In this document: one piece after another, positions 11,750-14,744 of the stretch | How positions within the stretch are numbered: the first letter of the stretch is position 1 | How the letters are laid out: every line of letters starts with the position of its first letter | From: Scatocola faecipullorum | GTDB taxonomy: Bacteria > Pseudomonadota > Alphaproteobacteria > RF32 > CAG-239 | Reading direction: 5' to 3' | Assembly (NCBI GenBank): GCA_018714685.1 | Contig: DVNC01000006.1 | Span: 1-14,744 of the forward strand | Length of the DNA: 14,744 nucleotides | Position numbers and translations under genes: made by a program | The notes under the pieces: model-generated | What the model saw: only the letters and a program-made list of their open reading frames with translations | Database searches by the model: none | Told to the model about the DNA's origin: nothing

Positions 11750-13099
11750 ATGCCTCTTGAAGACTTACACAGCGCCTCCGCCGTTATTTTCAACTGGGAT
11801 GCCAAACTGGTCGCTTCGGCAATTCTGATTATCAGCTACCTGATTTTATTTACCGAAAAGCTCAATCGCGCCGTTGTTGCGCTGGTCGGCGCCTGCATTA
11901 TGATTTTTGCCGGCGTTCTGACGCAGGAAACCGCCATTGCCGGCATCGACTTTAACACCCTTGCCCTGCTGACAGGAATGATGATAATCGTCGGCATTGC
12001 CGAAAAATCGGGCATGTTTCAATATGTAGCCGTCTGGGCCGTACACCGCACCCGCGCCAATCCCCGCAGCCTGCTGTTCACGCTGGGGCTGATTACCGCC
12101 GTTTTTTCCGCCTTGCTGGACAACGTTACCACCGTTCTGCTGATTGTGCCGGTAACTTTCCAAATCACCGAAAAACTTAAGGTCAATCCCTATCCGTACC
12201 TGATTATGGAAATCTTTGCCTCCAACATCGGCGGAACCGCCACGCTCATCGGCGATCCGCCGAACATTCTCATCGGCTCTGCACTCAATTTGTCTTTCAT
12301 GGACTTTGTCAATGAACTGACGCCGGTTGTCGCCGTTACCATGCTGGTTTTGATTCTGGCCTTTGACTTTGTTTACGGACGCAAGCTGAAAACCAGCCTC
12401 CGCAATCAGGCTGAAGTTATGAAAATCAAAGCCATAGACGCCATAACCGATTGGACTTTGCTGAAGAAGTCGCTGTTTGTCCTGTTCGCAGTCATCGCCG
12501 GTTTCATCGCCGCCGAACATATCCATGTCGCCAACGGAACCATCGCCATGTTCGGCGCTGCCGTCATGATGCTGCTTTATACTTTCGGCAACGCTCATTC
12601 CGAACGCGACCGTAAAATTGAATCGGCTTTCAACCTGGTGGACTGGACAACCATTTTCTTTTTCGCCGGACTGTTTGCCATTGTTTACGGCTTGGAAGAA
12701 GCCGGCGTGCTTGAACTCCTCGGCCACAAATTCACCGAATTTACCGAAGGCAGCATTGAAAAAACAACCATGCTGATTGTTTGGATTTCCGCATTGGTCT
12801 CAACCGCCATCGACAACATTCCTTTTGTCGCCACCATGATTCCTCTGGTTAAAACCATTGAGGCAGACATGGGCGGCCGTGAAGCAATGATGCCGGTTTG
12901 GTGGGCGCTGTCTCTGGGTGCCTGCTACGGCGGCAACGGCTCACTGATTGCCGCTTCGGCCAACGTTATTGTCGCCGGTATGTCGCAGCGCCACGGTGAA
13001 CCGATTCACTTCATGCGCTTCCTGATCTGGTCGCTGCCGGTTATGCTGATCAGTGTCGGCATTGCTGCACTTTACCTGCACATCCGCCACTTTATGTAA
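11750..13099 (+). CDS. ArsB/NhaD-family permease, first tandem copy
   Basis: The 449-residue inner-membrane transporter of the ion transporter (ArsB/NhaD, SLC13-like) superfamily has about 11-12 hydrophobic segments in two inverted halves. Family marks are FTEKLNRAVVAL (34-45), LLDNVTTVLL (122-131), the first re-entrant motif GGTATLIGDPPNILIGS (161-177), its counterpart AIDNIPFVATM (353-363) and GGNGSLIAASANVIVAG (394-410). The last differs from the usual GGNGTLIGASAN, which the second copy keeps. Relatives include Na+/H+ antiporters and anion or arsenite carriers; the substrate cannot be read from sequence. TGGAG lies upstream of the ATG at a normal distance. The gene ends in its own terminator. 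It is about three-quarters identical to the next gene by eye, with almost no gaps. Confidence 0.88.
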   Translation: MPLEDLHSASAVIFNWDAKLVASAILIISYLILFTEKLNRAVVALVGACIMIFAGVLTQETAIAGIDFNTLALLTGMMIIVGIAEKSGMFQYVAVWAVHRTRANPRSLLFTLGLITAVFSALLDNVTTVLLIVPVTFQITEKLKVNPYPYLIMEIFASNIGGTATLIGDPPNILIGSALNLSFMDFVNELTPVVAVTMLVLILAFDFVYGRKLKTSLRNQAEVMKIKAIDAITDWTLLKKSLFVLFAVIAGFIAAEHIHVANGTIAMFGAAVMMLLYTFGNAHSERDRKIESAFNLVDWTTIFFFAGLFAIVYGLEEAGVLELLGHKFTEFTEGSIEKTTMLIVWISALVSTAIDNIPFVATMIPLVKTIEADMGGREAMMPVWWALSLGACYGGNGSLIAASANVIVAGMSQRHGEPIHFMRFLIWSLPVMLISVGIAALYLHIRHFM

Positions 13100-13119
13100 C
13101 CGGAACATTCCGCCGAACC

Positions 13120-13159
13120 AAGCTCCTGATTTTAACGCAAAATTAGGAGCTTTTGTTTT
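13120..13159 (+). terminator. Intrinsic terminator of the first permease gene
   Basis: A 14-bp stem (13120-13133 with 13139-13152, one G-U pair) and a 5-base loop AACGC are followed by TTTGTTTTA. Confidence 0.82.
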
Positions 13160-13182
13160 ATATAACGTATTGTAAGTAATAT
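13153..13182 (+). promoter_or_regulatory. Possible promoter of the second permease gene
   Basis: TTGTTT (13153-13158), an 18-base spacer and TAATAT (13177-13182) form a weak match that overlaps the preceding U-tract. It is the best candidate in the 106-base gap; read-through from the first copy is the alternative. Confidence 0.35.
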
Positions 13183-13205
13183 TAATCATATAAGGAATAA
13201 GAACT

Positions 13206-14552
13206 ATGCAGGCTGAAAACCTTGCTCAGGCCGCCAATTTGATTTTGGGGTTTGATCCGAAAGTTATCGCAACGGCCATTGTCGTCGTTTGCTACATCAT
13301 CTTATTCACTGAAAAACTGAACCGCGCCGTTGTCGCCCTTCTGGGTGCCTGCGTCATGATTTTCAGTGGAATCTTAACCCAGGCAACCGCCCTGCAGGGA
13401 ATCGACTTCAATACCATCTCCCTGCTGGTCGGAATGATGACCATTGTCGGCATTTCGGAAAAATCCGGTATGTTCCAATATGTGGCCATCTGGGGTGTTC
13501 AGAGAGTTAAAGCCAATCCGCGCGGACTGTTGCTCGTGCTGGCCGTCGTAACGGCCGTATTTTCGGCTTTTCTGGACAATGTCACCACCGTTCTGCTGAT
13601 TGCGCCGGTGACTTTTAAAATTACCCAAAAACTCAATATCAACCCCTACCCGTACCTGCTGCTTGAGATTTTTGCCTCCAACATCGGCGGCACCGCAACC
13701 CTGATCGGCGATCCTCCGAACATTTTAATCGGTTCTTCCTTAAATCTGTCATTTATGGATTTTGTTAAAGAATTGACTCCGGTTGTCGTCATCACCATGG
13801 CCGTCTTAATCCTGGCTTTTGACCTGGTTTACCACAAGCGTATTCAAACCACGCTCCGCCACCAGGTTGAAGTTATGAAAATCCGTGCCGGAGATTCGAT
13901 TACCGACAAATCGCTGCTGATTAAATCGCTCATCGTTTTGTTCATGGTTATCGGCGGCTTTATCTCGGCAGAACACCTGCACATTGCCAACGGAACAATA
14001 GCCATTTTCGGCGCTGCCGTCCTGCTTTTGCTTTACACTTTCGGCAATGCGCACAGCGAACGTGACCATAAAATCGAGGCCATTTTCGGCGTTGTCGACT
14101 GGACAACCATCTTCTTCTTTTCCGGCTTGTTCGTCATCGTTTACGGCCTGGAAGAAACCGGCGTTCTCAAAATGCTGGGACAGATGTTTGTTGATTTCAC
14201 CGACGGCAGCATAAAAAAGGCTACTTTGCTGATTGTCTGGACATCAGCCATTCTCTCCAGCGCTATTGACAATATTCCCTTCGTCGCCACCATGATTCCG
14301 ATGATTAAATCAATGGAAGTTGACATGGGCGGGCGTGAGGCAATGATGCCGGTCTGGTGGGCCCTGTCTCTGGGCGCCTGCTTCGGCGGCAACGGAACCC
14401 TTATCGGCGCTTCCGCCAACGTCATCGTTGCCGGTATGGCTCAGCGCGAAGGGCACCCGATACACTTCATGCGTTTCCTGCTCTGGTCAATCCCGGTCAT
14501 GCTGGGAAGCGTCGCCTTAGCAACGGCTTATTTATACATTCAGTATTTTTAA
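13206..14552 (+). CDS. ArsB/NhaD-family permease, second tandem copy
   Basis: The 448-residue membrane transporter is paralogous to the gene directly upstream and aligns with it residue by residue from about position 17 to the end. It keeps the canonical motifs in both halves: GGTATLIGDPPNILIGS (161-177), AIDNIPFVATM and GGNGTLIGASANVIVAG (394-410). Differences from the first copy cluster at the N-terminus and in loops. AAGGAA (13192-13197) serves as the ribosome site. A strong terminator follows the stop. Copies with separate terminators suggest separate expression, perhaps for different ions or conditions; that is inference. The substrate is unknown. Confidence 0.9.
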   Translation: MQAENLAQAANLILGFDPKVIATAIVVVCYIILFTEKLNRAVVALLGACVMIFSGILTQATALQGIDFNTISLLVGMMTIVGISEKSGMFQYVAIWGVQRVKANPRGLLLVLAVVTAVFSAFLDNVTTVLLIAPVTFKITQKLNINPYPYLLLEIFASNIGGTATLIGDPPNILIGSSLNLSFMDFVKELTPVVVITMAVLILAFDLVYHKRIQTTLRHQVEVMKIRAGDSITDKSLLIKSLIVLFMVIGGFISAEHLHIANGTIAIFGAAVLLLLYTFGNAHSERDHKIEAIFGVVDWTTIFFFSGLFVIVYGLEETGVLKMLGQMFVDFTDGSIKKATLLIVWTSAILSSAIDNIPFVATMIPMIKSMEVDMGGREAMMPVWWALSLGACFGGNGTLIGASANVIVAGMAQREGHPIHFMRFLLWSIPVMLGSVALATAYLYIQYF

Positions 14553-14560
14553 CCGTCGAC

Positions 14561-14588
14561 AAAGCCCCTCTTTGGAGGGGCTTTTTTT
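14561..14588 (+). terminator. Intrinsic terminator of the second permease gene
   Basis: AAAGCCCCTC (14561-14570) pairs perfectly with GAGGGGCTTT (14575-14584) around TTTG and continues into seven Ts. Confidence 0.92.
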
Positions 14589-14642
14589 ATATCCAAATAT
14601 TTACCCGGTTTAGCGCGAACAAAATTTGCGTCTCATTATATA

Positions 14643-14671
14643 TTGACACAATAACAAAATTATGACATACT
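14643..14671 (+). promoter_or_regulatory. Promoter of the truncated 14708 gene
   Basis: A perfect TTGACA (14643-14648), a 17-base spacer and CATACT (14666-14671, 4 of 6) form the promoter. Predicted start is near 14678, about 30 bases before the ATG. Confidence 0.65.
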
Positions 14672-14707
14672 GTAAGAGGTATGGTTTCAGTTATAGAGAG
14701 GTGTATG

Positions 14708-14744
14708 ATGAAAGCTGTTCTTGGTTTGGGCTGCGCCGTGTGTT
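14708..14744 (+). CDS. 5' end of a gene, N-terminus MKAVLGLGCAVC (partial)
   Basis: Twelve codons run to the window end. GAGAGG (14697-14702) lies 5 bases before ATG 14708; the ATG three bases earlier would be too close to it. A lysine followed by a hydrophobic stretch with cysteines suggests a signal peptide, possibly of a lipoprotein, but the fragment is too short to decide. A good promoter lies upstream. Confidence 0.55.
   Translation, partial: MKAVLGLGCAVC

Noticed and set aside
11846..12727. Minus-strand open frame of 293 codons
   Set aside because: It is antisense to the first permease, with His/Gln/Gly-rich product and no ribosome site. A shorter equivalent appears against the second permease, as expected from shared codon bias.

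Overview
The window reads as ordinary chromosome of an alphaproteobacterium. The main evidence is a circularly permuted two-piece tmRNA gene (acceptor half before coding half), an alpha-type SspB adaptor ending in a ClpX-binding tail, and a ribbon-helix-helix gene fused translationally to sspB. Moderate GC, AT-rich intergenic DNA, clean intrinsic terminators and several gene families without recognisable relatives fit an uncultured, perhaps gut-associated, Rhodospirillales-like lineage; that placement is inference.

Layout. (1) 1-1595, plus: the tail of an unknown gene, a PAP2-type membrane phosphatase and a CTP-dependent lipid kinase/cytidylyltransferase-like membrane protein, probably a lipid module. 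(2) 1717-3189, plus: three orphan genes of 120-125 codons, each with its own terminator and two with plausible promoters. (3) 3241-5919, minus: dihydrofolate reductase and two paralogous orphan proteins carrying short degenerate repeats, each with its own promoter and terminator. (4) 6033-7246, plus: ssrA, sspB, a small RHH protein and a bidirectional terminator. (5) 7251-9075, minus: another orphan and an alpha/beta hydrolase with a charged C-terminal tail. (6) 9172-11691, plus: cysE, then an apparent operon of two secreted proteins and trmJ, preceded by an 11-bp-spaced TGTAAC repeat. (7) 11750-14552, plus: a tandem duplication of an ArsB/NhaD-type permease, each copy with its own terminator. 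A consensus-type promoter then leads into a gene cut by the window end.

How the parts work together. The strongest functional unit is ssrA plus sspB: the RNA tags stalled nascent proteins and the adaptor hands tagged proteins to ClpXP. Only 18 bases separate the tmRNA U-tract from the sspB ATG, so sspB probably depends on transcription through ssrA. The least explained part is the set of six orphan genes (1717, 2259, 2827, 4817, 5919, 8138). They lack a Shine-Dalgarno sequence and share AT-rich leaders ending close to (A)TTATG or CAATG, whereas most recognised genes here have a normal purine-rich site. Two of the six are clear paralogs and three may form a second small family. This is the best candidate for undescribed biology, but nothing in the sequence assigns it a function. 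No tRNA, CRISPR array, insertion sequence or phage gene was seen.
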